Shown: one piece after another, positions 11,503 to 22,655 of the stretch
Position numbering within the stretch: the first letter of the stretch is position 1
How the letters are laid out: each line of letters starts with the position of its first letter
Source: Liquidambar formosana
Taxonomy: Eukaryota; Streptophyta; Magnoliopsida; Saxifragales; Altingiaceae
Length of the DNA stretch: 64,000 nt
Reading direction: 5' to 3'
Assembly (NCBI GenBank): GCA_039720395.1
Contig: CM077828.1
Coordinates: forward strand, 21,122,717-21,186,716
Notes under the pieces: model-generated
Told to the model about the DNA's origin: nothing
What the model saw: the letters and a program-made list of their open reading frames with translations, nothing else
The model's database searches: none
Position numbers and translations under genes: made by a program

Positions 11503-11680
11503 ATGATGATCAGGCAACCACGTACTGATACAACTTACATCAACACTTGCATTGGAAGTTGTACCTAATGCATTAGTGGGTTATAGAGTATATTGAGCCA
11601 ATGCAAAAGGTATAACCCCCAATGCATGGTGCTGATATAACTTATATCAATACGTGTTGACCTGATCAGGACTGGTCTTA
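11503..11680. mobile_element. Foldback MITE, family with a second copy near 60.2 kb
   Basis: The arms pair: GATCAGG...CACGTACTGATACAACTTACATCA on the left against TGATATAACTTATATCAATACGTG...CCTGATC on the right. The centre is GCATTGG-AAGTTGTACC and its complement. The same arms and centre occur at about 60178-60340, so this is a dispersed non-autonomous family. Exact ends and target duplication are not clear, and the class is unassigned. Confidence 0.6.
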
Positions 11681-11995
11681 ATATTTTATTTATTATAAGG
11701 GGATCGACTGGTTACTTGGATCAAACAAGAAGTTTAAGATAATTTTTTTTATTAATTCTGTGAAAATTCGCTTCATACTTGCAAAGTCAACTTACACCCA
11801 ACAAAAGAAATCGAATATGGAGGTCCAGTTTCAATCATCCTGATTCCTTCCCATCCAGGCACCCAATTTTGCATGTGAAAAGCATATCGATTTTTAATTA
11901 GTTAAAACATAAAAAGGTAAAAGGACATTAACAGTCTGATCATTTCTCAAACACCTGAGAGAGAAGAATAGTGGCCGGCCGGGTTCTAGAAAAGA

Positions 11996-12055
11996 AGGGC
12001 TCTTTGGAATCCAGGCATAATGGGAAGAGAGAATAATGAGCTGAGGCCAGAGGAG
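11996..12055 (+). repeat. Duplicated upstream block of the GDU cluster, copy B
   Basis: This resembles 8920-8975, as described there. It lies about 1.0 kb upstream of the third GDU gene and supports segmental duplication of the cluster. Confidence 0.4.
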
Positions 12056-13032
12056 TTCGTTTGGTATTGACGCATTAAGCGTATGAACGCATGAATTCTT
12101 CTTTTCCCACTTGGTTGAGGAACACGAATCTTCAATATAAATTTACAAAAGTGCTTCCATGTCAAACAAAGCAAGGAATTTGGTTTCGCCCACTTGTGCC
12201 TTTCAGTCCCTGTTTGGATCTCGAAAACAACAAGAAAAAGGAAAGGAAAAAAAACTTGATTAATTTTTATTTTTTGTAAAAAAAGAAAAAAAAAAGGGTC
12301 TTCTACCTTCTTAATTCTCATCTTAATTTTCTACTCTTTGTCATGGTATGGAGTTTTAACTTCTAGGGGTATTTGTTTTATTTGTCCAGATTTACTTTAT
12401 TTTTTTATATATTAAAATGTACCCTTCCCCGGTAGACATATGTTTAAACTCACCAAGGCCTATTGGATGAGTTTTTTGGAAACCTAAAATCACTTATATG
12501 GTCCAAAATCACTTTTTGGGCATATTTGGAGGATTTGCTCATAAGTGCTTATGGGTTGTAAAAGTGATTTTAATAGAAGGAAGGTCCTCTCAGCTTTGGT
12601 AGAAAATCCATGCGGGAATTAGATAATTTTTTAATGAAACTTTTGATAACGGCAAACATGCCCTCTATGTTATGACGTGTGAAAACAAAAATACGAACCA
12701 TATCTTTCTGTTCTTAGGAGATTTTGATTATCTTCCGATTATGCCTAGCAGCTGAAGCTGCAACTAACCCAAACAAGGCCTTTTTTGGTTTGTTTAATTT
12801 TGAATTAATGTAGTTATGCAGCAAATTATTTGTGGGTTTTTTTTGGTAATTATAGACAAACAAAAGAAGCACTTTATTCCGTTTACTATTGAGAATAAAG
12901 ATTCTCTCCATTTAATAAACCGTCCAAATTTCACTTAACCATTCATACGACGTAGACTTATCAAACACAACATGGACCGTCCAATATAGAGAGAATCTTG
13001 CCCCGTAGACTCGCAGCTCTAATTAGTGTTTC

Positions 13033-13041
13033 TATAAAATA
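13033..13041 (+). promoter_or_regulatory. TATA box of the third GDU gene
   Basis: TATAAAATA lies only 36 bases before the ATG at 13078, so the leader must be very short. The region between is clearly related to that of copy 2. Confidence 0.6.
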
Positions 13042-13077
13042 GTCATCAACCCTACATTTCATTGCAAAAGAAAGGAA

Positions 13078-13404
13078 ATGGATGCAGGGATGAGTCCTGC
13101 TGACACTTCCAAAGCCAGCGGTGGATCCCAGCTACGATGGAACTCGCCGGTTCCATATATCTTCGGAGGCCTCGCCGTCATTTTGGGAGTCCTAGTTGTT
13201 GCGTTGCTCGTCGTCCTCGCTTGCTTTCACTGCAAGTCCACGGCGCCTCAGTCATCAGGTGACACCGGAGAGAATCCCACCAAAAATATGAACACTCAGT
13301 ACTCTGACATGGAGCCAAAGTTTGTGGTGATCATGGCCGGAGATGACCTCCCCACGTACCTAGCGAAGCCCCTCTCTTCAACTTCACAAATGGAGCATGC
13401 TTGA
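13078..13404 (+). CDS. GLUTAMINE DUMPER (GDU) protein, copy 3
   Basis: An intact single-exon gene for 108 residues. The membrane span is at about residues 26-49 (PYIFGGLAVILGVLVVALLV). VIMAG is at residues 84-88, followed by DDLPTYLAKPLSSTS. The WNSPVPY entry and the MNTQ linker tie it to copy 2. A second in-frame Met at residue 5 could serve as start; I chose the first because it gives an unbroken frame with a good A-rich context (AAAGGAAATGG) and the TATA spacing is already short. The role is plasma-membrane control of amino-acid export, by family. Confidence 0.94.
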   Translation: MDAGMSPADTSKASGGSQLRWNSPVPYIFGGLAVILGVLVVALLVVLACFHCKSTAPQSSGDTGENPTKNMNTQYSDMEPKFVVIMAGDDLPTYLAKPLSSTSQMEHA

Positions 13405-13419
13405 GATGCTTTCTTGTAT

Positions 13420-14405
13420 CCACAAAGCAATTTTGTTTTTGTTTTTGTTTTGTTTTTTTTGTATTTTTTTTGTTTTTTGTTGGGGGGCCGGGAGAGCTTG
13501 TGCTAGGCAAATAGGCATTAGAAATTGCAGGATTATACGAATTCTTTTTTTTTTTTTAACAATGATTTTAACCCGTTCCGTTCACTTCTCTGATAATTTA
13601 TACTTTTTCCCAAAAAGACTATGATATTATAAATTGTCCAATTTCTCTGGTTTTAACCACTAAATTGTTTTAATCCCACCAAAAAATTTTTTATAGAAAA
13701 GAGCACATTGCTTTGATTTTTTTTTTTTCCCACGAAAAATTCCTGGATTTTTTTTTTTTTTTTTGGGTAAAACCACCTTCTTCCTCTTACGCATCACAAT
13801 GCATAGCCCTGCTCCATTGAGGCTTCTTGATTCATGAATTCTCCAGGTACCTACTAAGACCCTTTTATAGGCCGGCCTTTAAATCCGACTTAGTGCCATT
13901 ATCTTACCTGAGTAACACAACCGACAATTGGGTTTCTATAGATCTAGTGATTAAAAATTAGTCGGGATTTTTCTTTTTGATAACAAGAAAGTCTTTCGGA
14001 CAGATCCATATAAAATCTTACAACCCATATAAACTAAGTCGAAGGATGCTTCATTTATTACAAAGAGCAATTTCATTTTCATGGGTCCTATAAATTGTAG
14101 GTCCAGTCTCCATGTCATTAAAAAAACTTTTAAGGTTTTTTGGGCAGTCTGAAAGGGAGAGTGGCCACAATGTCTTTATATAATATGCTAGTTCAGCATC
14201 ATGACCAGACCACCATATGCAAGTCAGCTATCAATTAATGGACCACACCAGGGTGAGCTTGGGGCCAGTTCAATCGGTTTGCCCAGGCCGCGACCTTGAT
14301 CTGGACCTTGTCGGGGCTTTTGTTAAGATTTTTGTCCTGGTCTGAGATATGGGCCACTTTGAATTTATGGGCTTGAGCTGGGCCAATCTCAAATTCATGT
14401 CGTAA
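13420..14405. other. Intergenic region 3' of the GDU cluster
   Basis: T-rich runs (13430-13475, 13540-13560, 13720-13765) and AT-rich DNA. No gene or element with definable ends is seen. Confidence 0.4.
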
Positions 14406-14415
14406 TTGAAGTTCA

Positions 14416-14825
14416 GGGAACGGCTATTGCCCACCCCAACCCCCAATTTTTATCATACCCCCTTTAGTTTAGGTTTTTAAGATCTTATGCAAAATATAAA
14501 AGATTTTTACAAAAATTATTCACTAGAAAACATCATTTTGAACAATATTTTAAAAGAAAGTTTTTCCAAAAATCTATAATTTAAGTAGACTTTTTGGCAA
14601 AAATGAAATAAAGGTTATAAATGGCTAAAAAATTTACTTAAATGATAGATTTTGGAAAACCTTTCTTTTGCAAAGTTGTTCAAAATGATGTTTTCTAATG
14701 AACCAGGCAGCTGGTTTTCGTAAAAACCTTTTATGGTTTGTAAAAAATCTTAAAAACCTAAAGCATTAGGAGGTGTGATGAAAAAGTTTTTTTTGTAGGG
14801 GGGGGGGGAGGGAGTAGCCGTTCCC
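14416..14825. mobile_element. Foldback MITE, Mutator-like
   Basis: The ends are inverted repeats GGGAACGGCTA / TAGCCGTTCCC with pairing through most of the 410 bp. The family is shared with 3907-4306 (GGCTATTGCC end, CAAAATGATGTTTTCTA core). The left flank TTGAAGTTCA (14406-14415) matches TTAGAGTTCA 8/10. The right copy of that flank is split by the Harbinger-type element that follows: TTA at 14826-14828 continues as TTAGAGTTCA at 16243-16252. Confidence 0.7.
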
Positions 14826-14828
14826 TTA

Positions 14829-16242
14829 GGCAGTGTTTGGTTCATGGGAATCATTCCCAGGAAAGAGGTTTGATTCCTCTTTCCAGTGTTTGGCACCACC
14901 ACATTCCTAGGTAAGTTGCATTTCCGCTATGCTAGGATTCCCACAAAAAGGGAGAATCACAAACCCACCTCAGAACTGGGTTTGCAAATGGATTCCTAGG
15001 AAAGGCTTTTAGTATAAATTATAATACCAAGCGCGCCCTTTGTTTTCAGTAACAAAATTTTATAATTCCAACTCATGTCCTTCTCCTCTCCAAAGAACAC
15101 GATCCAGCCAAAACCCATAAACACCCATCACCGGAATTCTTGAACCAAATGCTCTCCACCCCCAACCTCTTTCAACTTGCCGTTTCCGACGCCGACTTCC
15201 TTCCACCTGCCGTTTCAGATATGAGGTATTTAAATTTTTTTTTTCAATTATTTCATTTGTTGGGGAGGGTTCGAATGGTTTGGGATGGTAGAGATGGATG
15301 GGGATGGTTGTGATGGAGAAGAAGAGAAAGGCGATGGCGGCGAAGGTGATCGCGAGAAATTTTGTGTGCAATTTCTGGCCATTTTTGGGTTTTTAGAACA
15401 TATTTGCGTATTGGATTTCTTAGCCATCGGCTATGGTTTGTGTGCAATTTCCAGCCATTTTTGGGTATAATGTTGAGAATAATTTGGATGAAATTCAAGT
15501 ACTTGGTGAAGGGGATGAAGAGGAGTGTTGAATTGAAAGGGTTTCCTCAATATTTTGCCAGAAATTGCTGAGGTGAGGGGTGTGGATTTCACCAGAGAAG
15601 AAGACGACGGTGGTGAGGGGTGTTTGCTGGGTGGGTATTGGGTGTAAAAGAGTGATGGGTAGTGTTGTAAAAGGTGAGGGGTGTGGATTTTTTACAAGAG
15701 AAACCATCTGCCATGCGATATAGCCAACTAAAAGTAGGCGTAGTTGGCTATATTTTTTTTTGTTTCACATGAGAAAACCATCTGCTATGCAATATAGCCA
15801 ACTAAAAGTGGGTATAGTTGGTTAATTTTTTTTCCCACATAAGAGAACCCACTGCCATACAATATAGCCAACTAAAAGTGGGTATAGTTGGCTATTTCTT
15901 TTTTTTTTTTCACATGACATACCCCACTGCCTTGCAATATAGCCAACAAAACGTGGGTGTAGTTGGTTATTTTTATTTTTATTTTTTATAAGAGAAAACC
16001 ATCTGCCATGCAATATAATCAAATTTGATTTTCGTAAAATAAGGGTATTGTGGGAATTTACTATATTTGGGAATCACATTCCTACCCAACCAAAACGTGG
16101 TAATGGGAATGTTATGTGGGAATCATACTTTCCATTACCACGAATCAAACGCGGGGATGGGTATCATTCCCTCACATTCCCATTCCCAAGTAATGGGTCA
16201 TTCCCAGTAATCACATTCCCATTCTCCGAACCAAACACACCC
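14829..16242. mobile_element. Non-autonomous Harbinger-type element, nested
   Basis: The 1,414-bp element is bounded by a TTA target duplication (14826-14828 and 16243-16245). Its inverted ends are GGCAGTGTTTGGTTC and GAACCAAACACACCC, with a second layer of GGGAATCATTCCCAGG-type repeats inside. The TTA duplication with a G-rich TIR fits PIF/Harbinger. The open frames inside are short and show no transposase motif. It carries the hairpin tandem array at 15698-16021. Confidence 0.75.
15698..16021. repeat. Tandem array of hairpin units (about 70-75 bp, ~4.5 copies)
   Basis: Each unit has the form GAGAAAACCATCTGCCATGC, then ATAGCCAACTA, a short AAAGTGGG spacer, TAGTTGGCTAT, and a T-rich tail. 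ATAGCCAACTA and TAGTTGGCTAT are perfect inverted arms in the first units. Four full units plus a truncated fifth are seen; the last lacks the right arm. The array lies wholly inside the Harbinger-type element. Confidence 0.85.
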
Positions 16243-16252
16243 TTAGAGTTCA

Positions 16253-17033
16253 TGAAAGTCTCACTATTTAGGATGGGCATGATTTAATTGATGGTTTTAA
16301 TGTGTAATAGGGGTAGGGGGGTAGAGAGAAATTGGGGATTAGGTTAAGTGAGGGTTAAGGCCTTGAGGGTATTTAAGGAATAAGGGGGTGTTTTTAGAAA
16401 ATTTTCAAAGTTTTAGATTTTTAATGGAGGTTAGAGTGAAATGGGGTGTGAAAAGGAAGACTTGGGGTGCCGATAGAGCCCCCCTCTCATAAGAACCCAT
16501 GGTCGAATGGAAAGCATAGGCCCATTCTAGTACGTGATGGGTCAGTTCGGAGTGTGATTTATCCTGTTTGGTTTTGTATTTTGTTCTCGTTTCGAATGAG
16601 AAAAGAAAATTAACACTAACACAAACAAGTCCTAGAATTCAAATCTTCTGAAAAAAATTAATAAGCTAGATTTCTCTGAGACAATTGGTCTCCCGCATGG
16701 TTTTACTTTAAAACCGATGGCTTAAATTAGCTAGAAAATGTGTTGATTTATTTCTTTTTTCTGCAGTAAACATGATAAATTCTAATTTTTTTATTTTAAT
16801 ATTTTAAAGTTAGAAACCAAAAACCCATAATTATATGTCGAAAACCAGTTGAACTTTTATCAATAACCAGTTAAAAAAGTTAGGAACCTTATTAAAACAA
16901 TTGCGTTGGATGACTTAGGTGGGTTACTTACGTATTGAAGGTCTTTTTCGTTGATGATATGGCTATTTACGTAGTATAATATAATGTGAGTACTTCTGCA
17001 GTATGCATTTAAAAAAAATACAAAAATCACTTA
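16253..17033. other. Intergenic DNA before the tandem duplication
   Basis: I see nothing recognisable apart from AT-rich and G-rich low-complexity text. Confidence 0.4.
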
Positions 17034-19450
17034 CCTTGTATGAAGTGACTACTTATGTGGCATGTAATTAAGAAACACAAAAATCACCATATATTGATCT
17101 GACAACTGAAAGAGATTAAGAGGAAAAAATTAGGGATGAATCGGTACTAATCTTATACCGTCAATTATGGTAATAGTTCCAATGTTCTTTTTGGGTAGAT
17201 AGTTCCAACTTTTTTTTAATTTTTATTTTAATAATAGATTTGTAGTTTCAATGTCATATAGAATACAGAAGGAGCCATTGAAATTCCAAGGATTACTAAA
17301 AAGACACTAATATGCTAAAATTTCAAAATACCTGTTTAAACAAACGTCACGAAAAGAAGCAAACACCGACATCTTTTGAAAATATTAGTATAACACTATT
17401 GACTTTTGTGGTCTAGTGATAATTAGGTCAAGCCGTATGGGGTGTGGCGGTGTGAATAGTATTGGGTTCAAGTTTACCAAAGATAAGTGCAAGAATTTGT
17501 AGCTTGAATGTCATATAAAATACAAATGGAGCCACAGAAATTCCAAAGATTAGTAAATAGACCCTAATATAATAAAATTTCAAAATATCTGTTTAAATGA
17601 ACATCACTCTCGGAAAAAAAACAAACACAGGCATTTTTTAAAAATATTCGTAAATATCACCACTGACTTTTGTGGTGTAATGATAATTAAGTCGGGTGGC
17701 GTGTGTGTGAGTAGTGTTGGACTCGAGTCTCTGGCCATGTACAAAAGATTAGTGCAACAATGATCATTTCTTTTTTGTAAAATGAGAAAGGAAAGTGACA
17801 ATGGCTTACATCTTTCAAGATGGTTTTGTCATTTGTTATGGAGATATAGCTCAATGAGCCAGCATTAATCAGAGAGTAGCATAACTAGATTGTATAAAAA
17901 AAAAAATAAGTAAACAAATAATAAAAAGAGCATCCTAGAGTAACCAATGAGCTTGTAACACCAGATTAATTTTGGTTTCAAATGAGGTATAAATTCTCTA
18001 GCACTTGCAAGAACTAAATATAAATGTTAGGCTGATCGATGGCTAGTCCCTTGAAAGTAAAAAGAGTTGAATCCAACACATTCTACTACCTAAAGCATAG
18101 TTACCATGACCAAATTAACCAACCCCCGGGGGTTGCGTAGGCGTGTGTGAATGCACTTCCTTTCTAATGAAATTCATATGTATGTGTGCATGTTCCCATG
18201 AGTGTACAGTGTTTTTTTTTTTTTTTTGAAATTTTTTTTTTTTTAAAGAATAAAATTCACTTGTGCATGTCCACACAGAACACATTGGGTATAGTTTTGT
18301 TCCACATGTTACACATGCATGTGTTATCCATCAAACATTAGATTCAACTCTTTTTCTTCATTTAAGGTAGGTTAGTCAAATCATCTGTCTTGTGCTATTA
18401 CGAAAGAGATAATAGAAAAAAAGAATCTAGACGTTGAAAATACTCCTATTATTACATTATTGACTTGTAATTTTCAAAGAGTTGAAATGATAATAATAAA
18501 ATGTTGACTCGAAAATACTCCTATTAATGGTAAGTTAAACACATTCAACATGGATTAAAAAAATTAATCTTGTACTCGATCCCTACCTTTCATGGAATGA
18601 CTAAACCCCATTTTTTTGACCCAAGTTTTTCAACATACATGAATGTGGGTTTGGGGGGTGGGGTGGGGGTGGGGGTGGGGAAGATAAAGGTGTGAAAGAT
18701 TAAAAAAAAGAGAAGAATAAAAGAAAAATGAAAAATGAGTATGGTCCCAAAACACTTTTTACTCTCTACCAACCCAACCCAAGCTGTTGACTTGGGCTTC
18801 CTTGGCTAATTGACATTCATGTTGATCTTACTGACCCGGTTTAAACAGGGAACACATTTTAAATGCAGACCCATATATAATGTGAAATTGGTGAATTTAA
18901 TTAAACCTTTTGGAATGTGAAATTGGTGAATCAAATCTTCAACTTTATAAAAATTGAATGAAAAAGGGATATTTCTTCAACCCTCAGATGGAGGAGACCA
19001 AGAAAAAAACCTACTTAGGATATGACCCCAAAAACGGAGAGGCAGCTAGGACATTGCATGGGTCTCTTGCTTGTCTAGGAATTAATAGCGTATAATTAAT
19101 TAAATTAAAAAAAAAATTGAATCATGGCAACGAATCATAAGTAGGGACCATGCACCAACATCATGCTCAAGAGTCAAGAGTATGGGGTCAAGGCATGCCC
19201 CATGGCCCCATACATGCTGGATTTAACTCTATAGAATCCCTTTTGTACAGCATTCCTTCTTCCAATCAAGGAGTGCCCCACAATAAGAGCCAATTTGACA
19301 CCTTACATAAGCCACTAGCTAGCCATCCCCTCTCTCTCTCTCTCTCTCATGCTCAAGAGTACGTCAAGAGAAATATTGATAAAAATCATTTATGCCTTGT
19401 GGCTTACAGCCTTATATATATATAATATAAATTAATCCTACTTCTTGTTA
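17034..19450. repeat. Large tandem duplication, copy 1 (about 2.4 kb)
   Basis: The segment from ACCTTGTATGAAGTGA to CTACTTCTTGTTAA recurs in the same orientation at 19471-22144 with high identity throughout. It is non-coding. Inside each copy a smaller direct repeat of about 257 bp is visible (TTTGTAG-TT-AATGTCATATA near 17238 and near 17495). It also contains microsatellites, including (CT)n near 19331-19348. Confidence 0.9.
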
Positions 19451-19470
19451 AACTTATTGGGTTCAAGTTT

Positions 19471-21997
19471 ACCTTGTATGAAGTGATTACTTATGTGGCA
19501 TGTAATTAAGAAACATAAAAATCACCATATATTGATGTGACAATTGAAAGAAATTAAGAGGAAAAAATTAGGGATGAATCGGTACTAATCTTATACCGTC
19601 AATTATGGTAAGGTAGATAGTTCCAACTTTTTTTTATTTTTATTTTAATAATAGATTTGTAGTTTTAATGTCATATAGAATACAGAAGGAAGCCATTGAA
19701 ATTCCAAGGATTACTAAAAAGACACTAATATGCTGAAATTTCAAAATACTTGTTTAAATGTACATCACGGAGAGAAGCAAACACCGACATCTTTTGAAAA
19801 TATTAGTATAACACCATTGACTTTTGTGGTCTAGTGATAATTAGGTCGGGCTGTATGGGGTGTGGCCGTGTGAATAGTATTGGGTTCAAGTTTACCAAAG
19901 ATAAGTACAAGAATTTGTAGCTTTGAATGTCATATAAAATACAAATGGAGCCACTGAAATTCCAAAGATTAGTAAATAGACCCTAATGTAATAAAATTTC
20001 AAAATATCTGTTTAAATGAACATCACTCTCGGAAAAAAAAACAAACACAGGCATTTTAAAAAATATTCGTATATATCACCACTGACTTTTGTGGTGTAAT
20101 GATAATTAAGTCTGGTGGCGTGAGTGTGAATAGTGTTGGACTCGAGTCTCTGGCCATGTACAAAAGAAGTGCAACAATGATCATTTTTTTTTTAATGTAA
20201 AATGAGAAAGGAAAGTGACAATGGCTTACATCTTTCAAGATGGTTTTGTCATTTGTTATGGAGATATATCTCAATGAGCAGCATTAATCAGAGAGTAGCA
20301 TAACTAGATTGTATAAAAAAAAAAAAGTAAATAAATAATGAAAAGAGCATCCTAGAATAACCAATGAGCTTGTAACACTAGATTAATTTTGGTTTCAAAC
20401 GAGGTATAAATTCTCTAGCACTTGCAAGACCTAAATATAAATGTTAGGCTGATGGGTAGTCTCTTAAAAGTAAAAAGAGTTGAATCCAACACATTCTACT
20501 ATCTAAAATATAGTTACCATGACCAAATTAACCAACCCCTCGGGGGTTGCGTAGACGTGTATGAAAACACTTTCTTTCTAATGAAATTCATATGTATGTG
20601 TGCGTGTTCCCATGAGTGTACAGTTTTTTTTTTTTTTTTAAATTTTTGAAATTTTTTTTTTAGAATAAAATTCACTTGTGCGTGTCCACGCAAAACACAT
20701 TGGGTATGGTTTTGTTCCACATGTTACACATGTGTTATCCATCGAACATTAGATTTCCACTCTTTTTCTTCATTTACCCTCTATTTGGTTCATGGATTCT
20801 ATCAAGGAAAAAAAAGGGAAAGGAAAAAAATTGAGGAGGAAAGAAAATGAAAGGAAAATATAAAATCTTATCAAGCCAAAATTATACTATTTTTTTTTAC
20901 TTCCAATTTTCCATTGCAACCAAATAAAGAAAAGTACAATTCCTTCTATTTTATTTTTTTTCCTTGATAAAATCTACAAACCAAATAGAGCCTTAAGGTC
21001 GGTAGTCAAATCATCTTTTTTGTATTATTATGAAAGAGATAAAAGAAAAAAAAAGAATCTTGACGTTGAAAATATTCCTATTATTACATTATTGACTTGT
21101 AATTTTCAAAGAGTTGAAACGGTAATAATAAAATGTTGATTCGAAGATACTCATGTTGATTCGAAGATACTCCTATTAATGGTAAGTTAAACACATTCAA
21201 CATGGATTAAGAAATTAATCTTGTACTCGATCCCCATCTTTCATGGAATGACTAAACCCCATTTTTTTGACCCAAGTTTTTCAACATACATGAATGTGGG
21301 TTTTTTTTTTTTGGGGGGGGGGGGGGGGGGGGATGCAAGGTGTGAAAGATTAAAAAAAAAAGAACAATAAAAGAAAAATGAAAAATGAGTATGGTCCCAA
21401 GACACTTTTTACTTTCTTTTCCGCGTCTCTACCAACCCAACCCAAGCTGTTGACTTGGGCTTCCATGGTTAATTGACATTCATGTTGATCTTACTGACCC
21501 GGTTTAAACAGGGAACACATTTTAAATGCAGACCCATATATAATGTGAAATTGGTGAATTTAATTAAACCTTTTGGAATGTGAAATTGGTGAATCAAATC
21601 TTCAACTTTATAAAAATTGAATGAAAAAGGGATATTTCTTCAACCCTCAGATGGAGGAGACCAAGAAAAAAACCTACTTAGGATATGACCCCAAAAACGG
21701 AGAGGCAGCTAGGACATTGCATGGGTCCTCTTGCTTTGTCTAGGAATTAATAGCGTAGAATTAATTTAAAAAAAAAAAAAAATGAATCATGGCAACGAAT
21801 CATAAGTAGGGACCATGCACCAACATCATGCTCAAGAGTCAAGAGTATGGGGGCAAGGCATGCCCCATGGCCCCATACATACTGGATTTAACTCTATAGA
21901 ATCCCTTTTGTACAGCATCCCTTCTTCCAATCAAGGAGTGCCCCACAATAAGAGCCAATTTGTACACCTTACATAAGCCACGAGCTAGCCATCCCGG

Positions 21998-22045
<48 letters not shown>

Positions 22046-22144
22046 GCTCAAGTGTACGTCAAGAGAAATATTGATAAAAATCATTTATGCCTTGTGGCTT
22101 ACAGCCTTATATATATAATATAAATTAATCCTACTTCTTGTTAA
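19471..22144. repeat. Large tandem duplication, copy 2 (about 2.7 kb)
   Basis: This is the second copy of 17034-19450. It is longer mainly because a 216-bp MITE has inserted (20777-20992), and because of a longer (CT)n tract (about 22000-22042) and a 20-base G run (21313-21332). The joining sequence 19451-19470 (CTTATTGGGTTCAAGTTT) matches text inside copy 1 at about 17460-17478, suggesting how the duplication was formed. Confidence 0.9.
20777..20992. mobile_element. Harbinger-type MITE, only in copy 2 of the tandem duplication
   Basis: The ends are CCCTCTATTTGGTT and AACCAAATAGAGCC, flanked by TTA at 20774-20776 and 20993-20995. Copy 1 of the tandem duplication has the empty site (TTCATTTAAGGT near 18360). 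The same family is found in opposite orientation at 31088-31311. Confidence 0.9.
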
Positions 22145-22479
22145 CCATGAAATAAACAAAAAGCGAAAAAATATACCAAAAATGGTAATAAAAAAAAAAT
22201 ATCAAACTAATAGGGAAACTACTCAAAGATGAACCTAGAGTTGTTAACTTGTTGTAGGGTCAACCGTAGACTATGTGAGCAATTTCGGCTCTTATAGAAG
22301 TTTTGATTAAAATTTAAGAGTTTTCAAACGCCAAATTGCATTTTTTATTACTTAAAAAAAAAAAAAAAGGTACAACTTTGTAGAGTAGTTATAGATTTTG
22401 ACGTCCCTATTCCAATTAGAAATGTTTTTGGAATTCGTGTAGTTTAAAATTTGGAAAGTGTAAGTCTAACAAGTAACTG

Positions 22480-22655
22480 TTGTACGAATAGAATTTTCAT
22501 ATAGCTATGATATGATTAAGTGGTATCACAAATTAATAAGATTCAAGTAAAGTGAGAATGTCAGTGTATTTGTTGATAATACTTTTTCACTTTACTTCAA
22601 TCTTATTAGCTTGTGATAGTACCTGATCATATCACAATTACATAGAAGTTTTTAC
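22480..22655. mobile_element. Foldback MITE, family shared with 37.0 kb
   Basis: The left arm (CATATAGCTATGATATG...GGTATCACAAATTAATAAGATT) pairs with the right arm (AATCTTATTAGCTTGTGATAGTACCTGATCATATCAC). The same arms occur at about 37005-37165, including the AAGTAAAGTGA core. Ends are not resolved. Confidence 0.6.

Larger units (their letters stand above)
10085..13020. other. Spacer between GDU copies 2 and 3
   Basis: No gene is supported. It contains a short direct repeat (AGCCAAAAATCGATTTTTT near 10340 and 10370), CA and TTG microsatellites, a foldback MITE (about 11503-11680) and the duplicated GDU upstream block (about 11996-12055). The remainder is AT-rich. Confidence 0.45.

Noticed and set aside
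15060..15571. Open frames on both strands at 15.1-15.6 kb
   Set aside because: Inside the Harbinger-type element, with no transposase motif and no homologous text I can recognise.
17604..20720. Short open frames repeated in both copies of the 2.4-kb duplication
   Set aside because: They are not conserved in length between copies and have no family features.
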